The notes under the pieces: generated by a model
The model's input: the letters and a program-made list of their open reading frames with translations, nothing else
What the model was told of the DNA's origin: nothing
The model's database searches: none
Assembly: GCA_965221185.1 (NCBI GenBank)
Contig: OZ244866.1
Span: 2,790,001-2,854,000 of the forward strand
Source: Aldehydirespirator sp965221185
Lineage (GTDB): Bacteria > Actinomycetota > Acidimicrobiia > Acidimicrobiales > Aldehydirespiratoraceae
Direction of reading: 5' to 3'
Length of the DNA: 64,000 bases
Shown: positions 35,689 through 44,144 of the stretch, in pieces
Layout of the letters: each line of letters starts with the position of its first letter
Numbering within the stretch: the first letter of the stretch is position 1
Made by a program: the position numbers and the translations under genes

Positions 35689-36444
35689 ATGAGCGAGAAC
35701 GCCAGCCGACGCCAGCTACCTCCTCGGTCCTCGCTCGTCGGAGACGTCTACGACATAATCATCGAGGCCCTCGTGAGCAACGAGATCGAGCCTGGAAACT
35801 CGTTCAACATCGACGGATTTGCTCGGCAGCTCGGAATCTCCCCCACTCCGGTTCGAGAGGCACTCGGGCGCGTCGAAGCGGAGGGCCTCGTGGTCAAGGT
35901 GCCGAACCGGGGCTTCATAGCGGCGCCGTTGCTCACTGAGGACCAGGTGCGCCAAATGACCGAGGTGCGCGTGCTGCTTGAGCCTTGGGCGGCTGCCCGG
36001 GCTGCTGAACTCACGGACTCCGCCGCCACCGACCGCCTCAGAGTTCTCGCCAAGCACGAAACATCGCCGGCTGACCAGGACGTCTTGTACAGGGAAGACA
36101 TGCAGGCCGACGCAGCATTCCACGACGCAATCTGGGAACTCTCGGGCAATGAGGTCCTCCGTGACGGGCTGACCCGGCTGCACTGCCACCTCCACTTGTA
36201 CCGGCTGGGATACAACGCAGAGCTCCGAAGCGTCTCAGAAGCGGAGCACCTTCAGATCGCCGACGCGATTGCTGATGGCGATGCGGAGGCTGCGGAGCTC
36301 GCGATGCTTGCCCACATCAGCACGGCGGCCACCCGAATCCACAAACAGACAGTGCGGAACCAGACAGTGGCAATAGAGCACGCCCCACCGTTGGCGGCTT
36401 CCATGGCCGTCGTGCCGGCCAGACGGCGAAACCAGTGGCAATAG
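35689..36444 (+). CDS. GntR-family (FadR/FCD subfamily) transcriptional regulator of the fucose cluster
   Basis: 251 residues from ATG 35689; ATG 35665 has the better ribosome binding site (GAGGGGG) and would add 8. Winged helix: VYDIIIEALVSNEIEPG and ARQLGISPTPVREALGRVEAEGL. The C-terminal FCD domain has the metal/ligand histidines in DAAFHDAIWELSGNEVL and a late AEHLQIADAI. It probably senses a sugar acid. The last codons contain one copy of a 17-bp sequence repeated at the overlap with the next gene. Confidence 0.92.
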   Translation: MSENASRRQLPPRSSLVGDVYDIIIEALVSNEIEPGNSFNIDGFARQLGISPTPVREALGRVEAEGLVVKVPNRGFIAAPLLTEDQVRQMTEVRVLLEPWAAARAAELTDSAATDRLRVLAKHETSPADQDVLYREDMQADAAFHDAIWELSGNEVLRDGLTRLHCHLHLYRLGYNAELRSVSEAEHLQIADAIADGDAEAAELAMLAHISTAATRIHKQTVRNQTVAIEHAPPLAASMAVVPARRRNQWQ

Positions 36445-36449
36445 AGCAC
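36365..36449 (+). repeat. 17-bp direct repeat at the GntR-aldo/keto reductase junction
   Basis: CAGTGGCAATAGAGCAC at 36365-36381 and 36433-36449. The second copy contains the GntR stop and the reductase GTG start. The first is read in the GntR frame as VAIEH, the same peptide that starts the reductase. Confidence 0.9.
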
Positions 36450-37436
36450 ACCACCCTCGGACAGACTGGCTTGAGGGTCTCGCGGATTGGCTTCGGCTGT
36501 GCAGGACTCGGCAACGAGTATGGAGGCGTCACCGACGACGCCGCAACCGCTGTGGTCCACTACGCGCTCGACAGGGGGATCAGCTACTTCGACACATCCA
36601 CCTACTACGGCCGCGGGCTATCCGAGGAGCGGGTCGGCCGAGCATTGGCCGGCCATCGAGATCAGATCGTGCTGGCCACCAAGGGGGGACGCTTCGACGC
36701 TCCACTGGAGACGGGCTTCGACTTCAGCTACGACAGCGTCATCGGGATGTGCGAGGCCAGCCTTCGCAGACTGAGAACCGACTTCATCGATGTCTATCAA
36801 CTCCACGACATCGAGTTTGGGGACAAGGAGGAGGTGTTCGGTGAGGCGATGCGGGCCCTCATCGACCTCAGGACCGCTGGCAAGGTCCACCACATCGGCG
36901 TTACGGGCTACCCGCTGCCTCTTCTCGCTGAGGCCGTCGAGACGTTTCCGCTCGACGTCGTGCTCTCATACAGCCGATACAACCTCATGGACCGGTCGAT
37001 GCAGGAACACCTGGTGCCGGTCGCCCAACGGCGTGGCACGGCTGTGATCAACGCCAGCATCCTGCACATGGGACTCCTCAGCGAGCGGGGCCCACAGGAT
37101 TGGCATCCGGCAACGGACCCCGTCAAGGAGGTGGCGACTCGGGTGCGCGAGCACTGCCACGATGCGGGAATCTCCGTCTCCGCTCTAGCAACGCAGTTCG
37201 CGCTCGCCAACGACGACGTGTCGGTGACCCTCCTCGGCTCAAGCAAGATCGCCACCTTGGACTCAAGCCTCGCAGCCGCCGGGGCGCCACTGGACCTGGA
37301 GGTGCTCATGGAGGTAGAGGCCGTGATCGAGCATGAGAACCTCAACCTTGCATGGGCGTCCGGAAGGCCTGAGCACTGGGAGGTTGCTTTGGACCGGTCG
37401 GGCGAACATCACCGCCCAGGCGATGGACGTGAATGA
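36435..37436 (+). CDS. Aldo/keto reductase, probable L-fucose (D-threo-aldose) 1-dehydrogenase
   Basis: 333 residues starting at GTG with a 10-bp overlap with GntR. AKR tetrad: Asp in SYFDTSTYYG with Tyr, Lys in LATKGG and His in DVYQLHD. The closest family by eye is the L-fucose/D-arabinose/L-galactose dehydrogenases. It would make the lactone that the amidohydrolase at 39615 opens. The stop overlaps the next start by ATGA. Confidence 0.87.
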   Translation: MAIEHTTLGQTGLRVSRIGFGCAGLGNEYGGVTDDAATAVVHYALDRGISYFDTSTYYGRGLSEERVGRALAGHRDQIVLATKGGRFDAPLETGFDFSYDSVIGMCEASLRRLRTDFIDVYQLHDIEFGDKEEVFGEAMRALIDLRTAGKVHHIGVTGYPLPLLAEAVETFPLDVVLSYSRYNLMDRSMQEHLVPVAQRRGTAVINASILHMGLLSERGPQDWHPATDPVKEVATRVREHCHDAGISVSALATQFALANDDVSVTLLGSSKIATLDSSLAAAGAPLDLEVLMEVEAVIEHENLNLAWASGRPEHWEVALDRSGEHHRPGDGRE

Positions 37437-38611
37437 CCATGTCGACTGACGGTCGAGGCATAGCCGCCATTGAATACACGGGAATCGGCCCGTGGGGGTT
37501 CGTGACCGTCACGACGGAGGATGGCCTGGCAGGAACTGGCCAGAGCGGGTACTTCATGTATCCCGATACTGCCGTCCCGATCATCGATGCCCTCCGGGAT
37601 GCGCTCGTCGGGGAGGACGCCAACCGGATCGGGAGGATCGCAGCCAAGGCCTATCGGACGACGCCGTTTCGTGGAGGCGCCCTGATGAGCACGGTTGCGG
37701 CCATTGATCTGGCTCTCTGGGATCTCAAGGGCAAGCGCTACGAGGTCCCCGCTTGCGAGCTGATCGGGGGCGCTCACCGCGATCGTGTGCGTCTCCATGT
37801 CCTCCTCGGCATGTCCGACTGGCCGGCAACGTCAACCGTCGAGTCCCTAGCTTCCGAAGCGGCCAAATGGGTGGCTGAGGGATTCACGGCCGTCAAGTTC
37901 GATCCGCTGCTCGAAGGTGAGGACGGATACGCACGTCAGTCATACAGCGCGATGATCGCCGGCGTCGTCGACGTCGTCGCAGTCATACGGGACACCGTCG
38001 GCACTGGCGTCGATATTGCCCTCGAGATACACCGAAAACTGGGCGTCGCAGAAGCCACAGCACTTGCAGACGAGCTGCGACCATTCCGCATCTTCATGTA
38101 CGAGGACTCAATTCCACCCGACAGCCTCGACAGCCTCGGCGATGTGGCCAACAACGTCCTGGTCCCGGTTGGCGCGGGAGAACGGCAAGACAGCATCTAT
38201 GAGTTCCGAGAGCTGCTACAGCGCGGCGGAACCGAGTATGTCCGGCCTGACGTCGGGACCGCCGGCGGCCTGACGAACTGCGTGAAGATCGCAGCGCTGG
38301 CCGAGGCCCACCACAGGCGCGTGATCGCACACAACTTCGTCAGCCCGTACCTGACGGCGGCGACACTCCAGCTGTACGCGGCAGTGCCCAACGTGGGGAC
38401 CTTCGAGTGGTCGCCCCGTGACGAGGTTGAGCCCGGTTCCCTGCTCCTCGACACGCCAATCGACCGTGAGGGCGGCTTCATCAACATCAGCAGCGCGCCA
38501 GGTCTGGGGCACGCAATCGCGCATGACGCAGCTGAGCGCATCGGCTCCTTCGAGCGCATCCGGCCGGGAGCCTTCCCCACCGAGCTCGACGGCTCCTTGC
38601 GGCTTCGATAG
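37433..38611 (+). CDS. Enolase-superfamily dehydratase (galactonate/fuconate dehydratase-like)
   Basis: 392 residues. Barrel features: GFTAVKFDPL, metal ligands Glu in ALEIHRKL, Glu in FMYEDSIPP and Glu in GAGERQ, then the His in VIAHNFVSPY. This E-x-H, E, E layout is that of mannonate/gluconate/galactonate-type dehydratases (MR/MLE). In the cluster it is the best candidate for dehydrating L-fuconate to 2-keto-3-deoxy-L-fuconate. Coupled to the reductase by ATGA. Confidence 0.88.
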   Translation: MTMSTDGRGIAAIEYTGIGPWGFVTVTTEDGLAGTGQSGYFMYPDTAVPIIDALRDALVGEDANRIGRIAAKAYRTTPFRGGALMSTVAAIDLALWDLKGKRYEVPACELIGGAHRDRVRLHVLLGMSDWPATSTVESLASEAAKWVAEGFTAVKFDPLLEGEDGYARQSYSAMIAGVVDVVAVIRDTVGTGVDIALEIHRKLGVAEATALADELRPFRIFMYEDSIPPDSLDSLGDVANNVLVPVGAGERQDSIYEFRELLQRGGTEYVRPDVGTAGGLTNCVKIAALAEAHHRRVIAHNFVSPYLTAATLQLYAAVPNVGTFEWSPRDEVEPGSLLLDTPIDREGGFINISSAPGLGHAIAHDAAERIGSFERIRPGAFPTELDGSLRLR

Positions 38612-38620
38612 GAGGACAAC

Positions 38621-39589
38621 ATGCTGGGACTGGCAATGGTCGGTGCTGGCCGCGTGTCGGAGAACCACCACAGCGCCATCAGCGAATCAGCGGACCGACT
38701 CAAGCTCGTTGGGCTCTACGACCGGAACGAAGCCGTCGCGGCCCAGCGGAGCGAGGACTGGGGCGTGCGAACCTACGAATCGCTCGACGCGACGCTCGCC
38801 GACCCGAGCATCGATGCCGTGCTCGTCCTCACGCACGTAGACAGTCACCTCGACATCGCTCGGCAGGCGCTTGCCGCCGGCAAGCACGTGTTCGTGGAGA
38901 AGCCTGTCGGGCGCGACCCGGAAGAAATCTCCGGAGTGGCCGCGGAGGCGGAGGCCCGAGGCCTGGTCGTCATGCCCGGGCACAACTACGCCTACATCCC
39001 GGAGTTTGAGCGGATGAACCGGCTCACCCAGAACGGCGATCTTGGCGACATCCGGGCGCTGTTCATCACATACGTGATTCAACACCCGGAGGAAGTCGCT
39101 CGCGACTACTCAGGCATCCTCGAGGAGGTGATGATCCATCACACCTATCTCGCCGTCTCGCTGCTCGGCATGCCGAGACGCGTTGTCGCCGGCGCACCGA
39201 CGACTGGGTGGATGGAGCATCCCGAGGAGGACCAGGCGTGGATGACTCTTGACTACGGCAGTGCAACGGTGCATGCGTTCGCGTCGTTCGCCGTCGACGA
39301 CATGAGCAACTCGCCGTGGACGTTCATCGTCAAGATCCTCGGGACGCGCGGAACCGCGGCTCTCGACTGGCGCACGGCCATCTTCAATCGCCCGCTGGGG
39401 ACCCTCTCGACTGCGATCGTCCCCTACGAGGAGAGCTACCGGAACGAACTTCTCGCCTTCTACGAGGCGACCAGAGGCGGCGGGGGGATCGTTTCCCCCT
39501 TCCGTGACGCGGCCATAGCGGCCAAAATCACGCTGGCTGCAAACGAGTCGCGAGCATCTGGCCGGTTCGTGACCCTGACAGGTTCGTGA
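38621..39589 (+). CDS. Gfo/Idh/MocA family oxidoreductase (3' end altered by a 17-bp duplication)
   Basis: 322 residues, Rossmann motif MVGAGRVSE, EKPVGRD near 96, and EEVMIHHTYLAVSLLG containing a candidate catalytic His. AGGAGG precedes the ATG. A 17-bp tandem duplication (39564-39597) shifts the frame and ends the protein at RFVTLTGS. Without it the frame would read RFVTLTSEERFE and stop in an ATGA overlap with the next gene. Confidence 0.9.
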   Translation: MLGLAMVGAGRVSENHHSAISESADRLKLVGLYDRNEAVAAQRSEDWGVRTYESLDATLADPSIDAVLVLTHVDSHLDIARQALAAGKHVFVEKPVGRDPEEISGVAAEAEARGLVVMPGHNYAYIPEFERMNRLTQNGDLGDIRALFITYVIQHPEEVARDYSGILEEVMIHHTYLAVSLLGMPRRVVAGAPTTGWMEHPEEDQAWMTLDYGSATVHAFASFAVDDMSNSPWTFIVKILGTRGTAALDWRTAIFNRPLGTLSTAIVPYEESYRNELLAFYEATRGGGGIVSPFRDAAIAAKITLAANESRASGRFVTLTGS

Positions 39590-39597
39590 CCCTGACA
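39564..39597 (+). repeat. 17-bp tandem duplication at the Gfo/Idh stop
   Basis: GGTTCGTGACCCTGACA twice. The second copy supplies a premature TGA (39587-39589) and breaks an ancestral ATGA coupling to 39615. Confidence 0.95.
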
Positions 39598-39614
39598 TCC
39601 GAGGAGCGGTTCGA

Positions 39615-40457
39615 ATGAGCACGCGCATCGACGCCCACCACCACTACTGGGATCCGGCGCGGGGCGACTACCCATGGATGCCCGAAGATGGCCCATTGGC
39701 GCGATCATATTTGCCTTCGGACCATGCGCCGCTGAACAACGCCGCCGGCATCGACGGCACCATTGTGGTTCAAGCAGCACCTACGGTGGCCGAGACCCGA
39801 TGGCTATACGAGCAGGCCCGCTCGGATCGCTCTCGGATCATCGGCGTCGTTGGCTGGGTCGACCTCGCTGCCGCCGACGTTGAAGAGCAACTCGACGCGA
39901 TCGCGCACCGGTTGTTGGTCGGGGTGAGACCCATGCTCCAGGACATCGAGGACGTCGGTTGGGTGAAGCGTCCCGAGGTCGTCAACGGACTCCGCGCCGT
40001 CGAAGCTGCCGGCCTCAGGTTTGATGTGCTGATCCGCACCGAGCACCTCGTCCCGATTGTCGAGGCGCTGGATGAGGTCCCGGAGCTCGTGGCGGTCGTC
40101 AACCACCTGGCCAAGCCGAACTACGCCCACATCGAGCCCGAATGGCTCGACGGCATGCGAGCTCTGAGCGCCAGAGAAGGGACCTTCATGAAGATCTCCG
40201 GGCTGACGACCGAGGTTGCTTCGCGCTGGAGCCCGGCCAACTTCACCCAGCACACCGAGGTTGCGCTCGACCTGTTCGGCCCCCGGCGGTCGATGCTCGG
40301 CACCGACTGGCCGGTGTCCGTCCTGGCAGGCACCCACGCGGAAACCGTCGCACTCTTGAACCAGCTCACTTCGCACCTGTCCGAAGATGAACGTGCATCG
40401 CTGTGGGGTGGGACCTGTCTCCGCGCCTACGGCATCTCTGGCGCAGACACTGACTGA
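39615..40457 (+). CDS. Amidohydrolase, L-fuconolactonase-like (PF04909)
   Basis: 280 residues. Metal-site HxH in RIDAHHHYWDP, a mid-barrel VNHLAKPN and MLGTDWPVS with the late Asp. This is the lactonase branch of the family that hydrolyses L-fucono-, L-rhamnono- or galactono-lactones. Its position after the aldose dehydrogenase and dehydratase fits step 2 of non-phosphorylative L-fucose catabolism. GAGGAGCGG precedes the ATG. Confidence 0.88.
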   Translation: MSTRIDAHHHYWDPARGDYPWMPEDGPLARSYLPSDHAPLNNAAGIDGTIVVQAAPTVAETRWLYEQARSDRSRIIGVVGWVDLAAADVEEQLDAIAHRLLVGVRPMLQDIEDVGWVKRPEVVNGLRAVEAAGLRFDVLIRTEHLVPIVEALDEVPELVAVVNHLAKPNYAHIEPEWLDGMRALSAREGTFMKISGLTTEVASRWSPANFTQHTEVALDLFGPRRSMLGTDWPVSVLAGTHAETVALLNQLTSHLSEDERASLWGGTCLRAYGISGADTD

Positions 40458-40564
40458 ACTGCGACGTCCAAATCGCGCCGCCCCCTCAATCACACTGGAT
40501 GCTCGGCACTCAATTGACGCCGCCCGTACTGCACCAGTACGATCCGGCGTTACCTACAGGAAAG

Positions 40565-40576
40565 ATCCTATAGGAA
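40565..40576. promoter_or_regulatory. Candidate GntR operator upstream of the sugar permease operon
   Basis: ATCCTATAGGAA with a CCTATAGG core, matching the site at 35624. It sits 22 bp before the permease start, in the 140-bp gap after the lactonase gene. Confidence 0.5.
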
Positions 40577-40597
40577 CGGTCCCGAGGGGCTCGACGA

Positions 40598-41527
40598 ATG
40601 ACGGCAGCGCCAGCGCCCACACGATTGCGCGAGAAGTCCTCCGAACGCCGAGGCAAGAGGAGCACCCCAAGAGGCGTGAGGGCCCCGTGGCACTTCATCG
40701 TTCCCGCAGCAGCCGTCTACGTCTTCATTGTGCTGTGGCCGAGCCTGCGGGGGGCGGGGTTCGCGTTCACCGATTGGAACGGCCTCACCCGCGAGCGCAA
40801 CTACACCGGGCTTGACAACTTCGTCGAGATCACCCGGGAACCGAAGGCCTCCGGTGCCGTCGTGCGCACGCTCATCATCGCAGGGGTCATCACCATCGTG
40901 CAGAACCTGATCGGCTTGCTGCTTGCGCTCGGGGTCAACACCGCCATCAAGTCCCGGAACTTCCTCCGCGTGATGTTGTTCAGCCCTGCCGTCATCGCAC
41001 CGGTGGCCGTCGGGTTCCTTTGGAAGAACCTGTACAGCACGAACGGAGCCATCAACTCGGTGCTCGGCTTCTTCGGGGTGGACTTCGTGAGCTTTCTAGG
41101 TGATCCGGACATCGCGCTCTGGAGCATCTGCGCGGTCGTCATCTGGCAGTTCGCCGGGGTGTCGATGGTGATCTTCCTGGCGAACCTGCAGAGCGTCCCG
41201 CAGGACATCATCGAGGCCTCGCACCTCGATGGCGCAGGGCCCTGGCGTCGGTGGTGGTACATCATCCGGCCCGAGCTCGCTCCGTCGATCACCATCACGA
41301 CGATGCTGTCGCTCATCGGAGGCCTCCGGCTCTTTGATCAGGTCTTCGTCCTGACCGGCGGTGGCCCCGCAGGCCTCACTGAGACCATGTCGACGCTTCT
41401 GGTCAAGCACGCGTTCAGCTTCGGCGAGTACGGCTATGGCATAGCGATGGCACTCGCCCTGTCCGTGCTCGTCACGGTGTTGGCCGCCGCTCAGTTCGCC
41501 GTTCTCAGGCGCCAGAACAGGGCTTGA
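40598..41527 (+). CDS. Carbohydrate ABC transporter permease (MalF/UgpA-type, CUT1)
   Basis: 309 residues with six membrane segments and a basic N-terminal tail. The EAA loop is EASHLDGAGPWRRWWYIIRPEL. GAGGGG precedes the ATG. It pairs with 41534-42358 and the binding protein at 42448 to import an oligosaccharide, probably fucosylated given the intracellular fucosidase. No ATPase gene is present in the cluster. Confidence 0.93.
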   Translation: MTAAPAPTRLREKSSERRGKRSTPRGVRAPWHFIVPAAAVYVFIVLWPSLRGAGFAFTDWNGLTRERNYTGLDNFVEITREPKASGAVVRTLIIAGVITIVQNLIGLLLALGVNTAIKSRNFLRVMLFSPAVIAPVAVGFLWKNLYSTNGAINSVLGFFGVDFVSFLGDPDIALWSICAVVIWQFAGVSMVIFLANLQSVPQDIIEASHLDGAGPWRRWWYIIRPELAPSITITTMLSLIGGLRLFDQVFVLTGGGPAGLTETMSTLLVKHAFSFGEYGYGIAMALALSVLVTVLAAAQFAVLRRQNRA

Positions 41528-41533
41528 GTCGGG

Positions 41534-42358
41534 ATGCTCCAGCGCTATACCAAACGGACCTTCGTCCTCGAGATCGTAATGATGGGGACGGCTTTGGTTT
41601 GGGCCGTCCCGGCCTACCTCCTGGTGAACTATTCGTTCCGAGCTACAGATGACCAGGCGAGTCCGCTCGCCCTCCCGACGACTTTCACCTTCGACAACTA
41701 CTTCGAGGCGTGGCGGGAGGCGGGTCTCGGTAGTGCACTGACCAACACGGTGATCATAACCGTCGCGAGCCTCTTCTTCATCGTGATCTTTGCCACGCTC
41801 GCGGCATACCCCCTGGCGCGCAGTACACGCATGTGGTCGACAGCCGCCTTCTACTTCTTCATGCTCGGCCTGCTGCTGCCGCCCCAGTTGGCTCTCATTC
41901 CGCTCTATTCGACGATGCTCGATCTTGGGCTGCTCGGCACCCGCTCGGCTCTCGTGATCTTCTACACGGGCCTGATGATGCCGATCTCCATATTCCTGTA
42001 CACGAACTTCCTGCGCGCCGTACCCCTGGCCTACGAGGAGGCGGCGTCGATCGACGGTGCCAGCAGCTTCCAGACGCTATGGAAGGTCATCTTCCCCCTC
42101 CTGCGGCCGGTGACGGGAACCGTCGTGATATTGGATGCGATCTTCATTTGGAACGACTTCCTGACTCCTCTCCTGTGGCTGAGCGGCAGCGGTGAGGAGA
42201 CCATCGCCGTGGCGGTGTTCAGCTTCGCCGGGCAATACGTCACCTGGTGGAACCTCATCTTCGCCGGTCTGGTGATCAGCATGGCGCCCATCCTGATCAC
42301 GTACTTCGCCCTCCAGCGCACAGTGATCAAGGGCTTCGCAACGGGGGTCCACGGATGA
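41534..42358 (+). CDS. Carbohydrate ABC transporter permease (MalG/UgpE-type, CUT1)
   Basis: 274 residues, six membrane segments. EAA loop EEAASIDGASSFQTLWKVIF, and the C-terminal QRTVIKGFATGVHG tail typical of MalG-type permeases. It starts 6 nt after the partner gene. Its stop is overlapped (ATGA) by a five-codon ORF, MTPMQ. Confidence 0.93.
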   Translation: MLQRYTKRTFVLEIVMMGTALVWAVPAYLLVNYSFRATDDQASPLALPTTFTFDNYFEAWREAGLGSALTNTVIITVASLFFIVIFATLAAYPLARSTRMWSTAAFYFFMLGLLLPPQLALIPLYSTMLDLGLLGTRSALVIFYTGLMMPISIFLYTNFLRAVPLAYEEAASIDGASSFQTLWKVIFPLLRPVTGTVVILDAIFIWNDFLTPLLWLSGSGEETIAVAVFSFAGQYVTWWNLIFAGLVISMAPILITYFALQRTVIKGFATGVHG

Positions 42359-42421
42359 CCCCGATGCAATAGGCGAATGCAACAAAGACCTTCCCCAACC
42401 AGGAAGAAACAGGCAGGGGCA

Positions 42422-42451
42422 ATGAACCCTGGAGACAAGGAGCACAAATGA
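42422..42451 (+). other. Mini-ORF ending on the binding-protein start
   Basis: MNPGDKEHK; CAGGGGC upstream. Its TGA overlaps the ATG at 42448 (ATGA), and it contains the AAGGAG ribosome binding site of that gene. Confidence 0.3.
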
Positions 42452-44043
42452 CCAACAAGAGACAAGGCGCACCAATGAGAAGGACAACGCTAGTCGCGCT
42501 GGGCCTGCTGATCGCGTTGATCGCCGCTGCATGTGGCGATGACGAGGCGCCGCCGAGCACCGCCGCGGATACTGCTGCCCTCGAGCAGGCGCAAGCGGAA
42601 GCGGCCACCGCGCAGGCGGAGGCCGACGCGGCCGCCGCAGAGGCCGACGCGGCCGCCACCGCGGCCGCGGAGGCAGAGGCGGCCCTCGATGCTGCGATGG
42701 CGGAGGCCGCGGGGGCCATAGACCCCGAGGTCGTCGCCCAGCTTGAGGCTGAATTGGCGGCTGCCCAGGAGGAGGCGGCCGAGGCCGCAGCTGCGGCAGA
42801 AGCGGCCAAGGCGGAGGCCGCGGCCGCGGCTGAACCCGAGCCTGAACCAGCGGCTGAACCCGAGAGCGGGGGGTCCATCACGCTCTACGGCATCACCGGC
42901 GACCAGCCAGGCATGGAGCCGGTCATCGCGGCGTTCACCGAGGCAACCGGTATCGAAGTCAACACGACCTTCGCTACTGGGGATGCGGACATCACCGTGG
43001 TGAACACACAGCTCAATGCTGGCACTGGCCCCGATGTGATGTTCAGCGTCACCGGATCCGGGAACGCCGGCGGTCTCCATGTGCGCGGGGGCGCAGGGTT
43101 CCTCGCAGACCTGAGTGACATGGACTTCGCGAGTCGAATCCCAGCGACGTTCCTTCCCGGGCTGGGACTGGACGGTGAGCTCTACGGCGTGCCCGTCGGT
43201 GGCACCGCGGTCGGTGTCCTATGGAACCTGACCGCAATGGAGGAGCACGGCTTCGCCCTTCCGCAGACATGGTCCGACATGCTGCAGCTGTGCGCCGACG
43301 CGCGAGCGATCGGCAAGTCCGCCTGGGCGATGGGAGGCGCAGACGGCTGGCCCACCATCATGGTCCCCTACGCGCTCTCCGCAACGCTCATCTACGGCGC
43401 GACGCCGGACTTCGATCAGCGCCAACTCGCCCAAGAGGTGACGTTCTCGAACTCGGCGTGGGTCGACGTGATGAACCAGTACGTCGAGGCGATCGACGCA
43501 GGCTGCTTCCAGGAGAACGCACTGGGGACCGGCTTCATAGAGTCACTGTCCATGGTGGCGACAGGTGACGCGCTCGGCGCCCCTCAGGTGAACGCGCTGC
43601 TTGCGCTGATCACAGCTGAAGCGCCGGAGGGAACCCGACTGACCATCGCGCCCATACCGGCCAACGAGAATGCTGAGGAGACCCAGTTCACCGCGTCACT
43701 CGGCGCCAACTACGCCGTCAACAGGGAGTCCGAGAACATGGCGGCAGCCCGCGCGTTCATCGACTTCTTGACGTCAGACGAGGGCCTGGAGCTATATCTC
43801 ACGAACAGCGCCGGGTTCCCCATCCTCACCGGCGGCAACTACGAGCTCGACCCGACGCTCGACATCCTTCTGCAGCACCTCGCAGATGACAAGATCGGCT
43901 TGATCCCCGATCAGACATGGACCAGCCCGCAAGTACAGGTCGCCATGATCGACGGGCTCCAGGGCCTGCTGCTCGGATCGACTGATGTTGCCACTGTGCT
44001 GGCTGCAATGGATGCCGAATACGAGGACGGCCTCGCAGGCTGA
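42448..44043 (+). CDS. Extracellular sugar-binding lipoprotein with Ala/Glu coiled-coil stalk
   Basis: 531 residues. Signal peptide with lipobox LIAAAC (lipid Cys near 29). Then about 100 residues of almost only Ala, Glu, Asp, Gln and Lys (about 40-130), which predicts a long coiled coil, then an AEPEPEP linker and an SBP_bac_1 domain starting at SITLYGITGDQ. Such a stalk is unusual for binding lipoproteins and may hold the domain away from the membrane or trimerise it. Partner of the two CUT1 permeases. Confidence 0.9.
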   Translation: MTNKRQGAPMRRTTLVALGLLIALIAAACGDDEAPPSTAADTAALEQAQAEAATAQAEADAAAAEADAAATAAAEAEAALDAAMAEAAGAIDPEVVAQLEAELAAAQEEAAEAAAAAEAAKAEAAAAAEPEPEPAAEPESGGSITLYGITGDQPGMEPVIAAFTEATGIEVNTTFATGDADITVVNTQLNAGTGPDVMFSVTGSGNAGGLHVRGGAGFLADLSDMDFASRIPATFLPGLGLDGELYGVPVGGTAVGVLWNLTAMEEHGFALPQTWSDMLQLCADARAIGKSAWAMGGADGWPTIMVPYALSATLIYGATPDFDQRQLAQEVTFSNSAWVDVMNQYVEAIDAGCFQENALGTGFIESLSMVATGDALGAPQVNALLALITAEAPEGTRLTIAPIPANENAEETQFTASLGANYAVNRESENMAAARAFIDFLTSDEGLELYLTNSAGFPILTGGNYELDPTLDILLQHLADDKIGLIPDQTWTSPQVQVAMIDGLQGLLLGSTDVATVLAAMDAEYEDGLAG

Positions 44044-44057
44044 TTGCGCATAGCGGC

Positions 44058-44087
44058 CGGCCGGCGGAGTGGAAACTCCGCCGGCCG
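44058..44087 (+). terminator. Perfect 13-bp hairpin with GGAA tetraloop after the binding-protein gene
   Basis: CGGCCGGCGGAGT-GGAA-ACTCCGCCGGCCG. The loop is of GNRA type. There is no T-tract, so it more likely stabilises the binding-protein mRNA or attenuates read-through into the fucosidase gene. Confidence 0.6.
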
Positions 44088-44144
44088 CCGCGCCAACTCG
44101 ACGCGACAATTGAGTCCACACTCAGCGCAACCGAGAGGAGTGAC

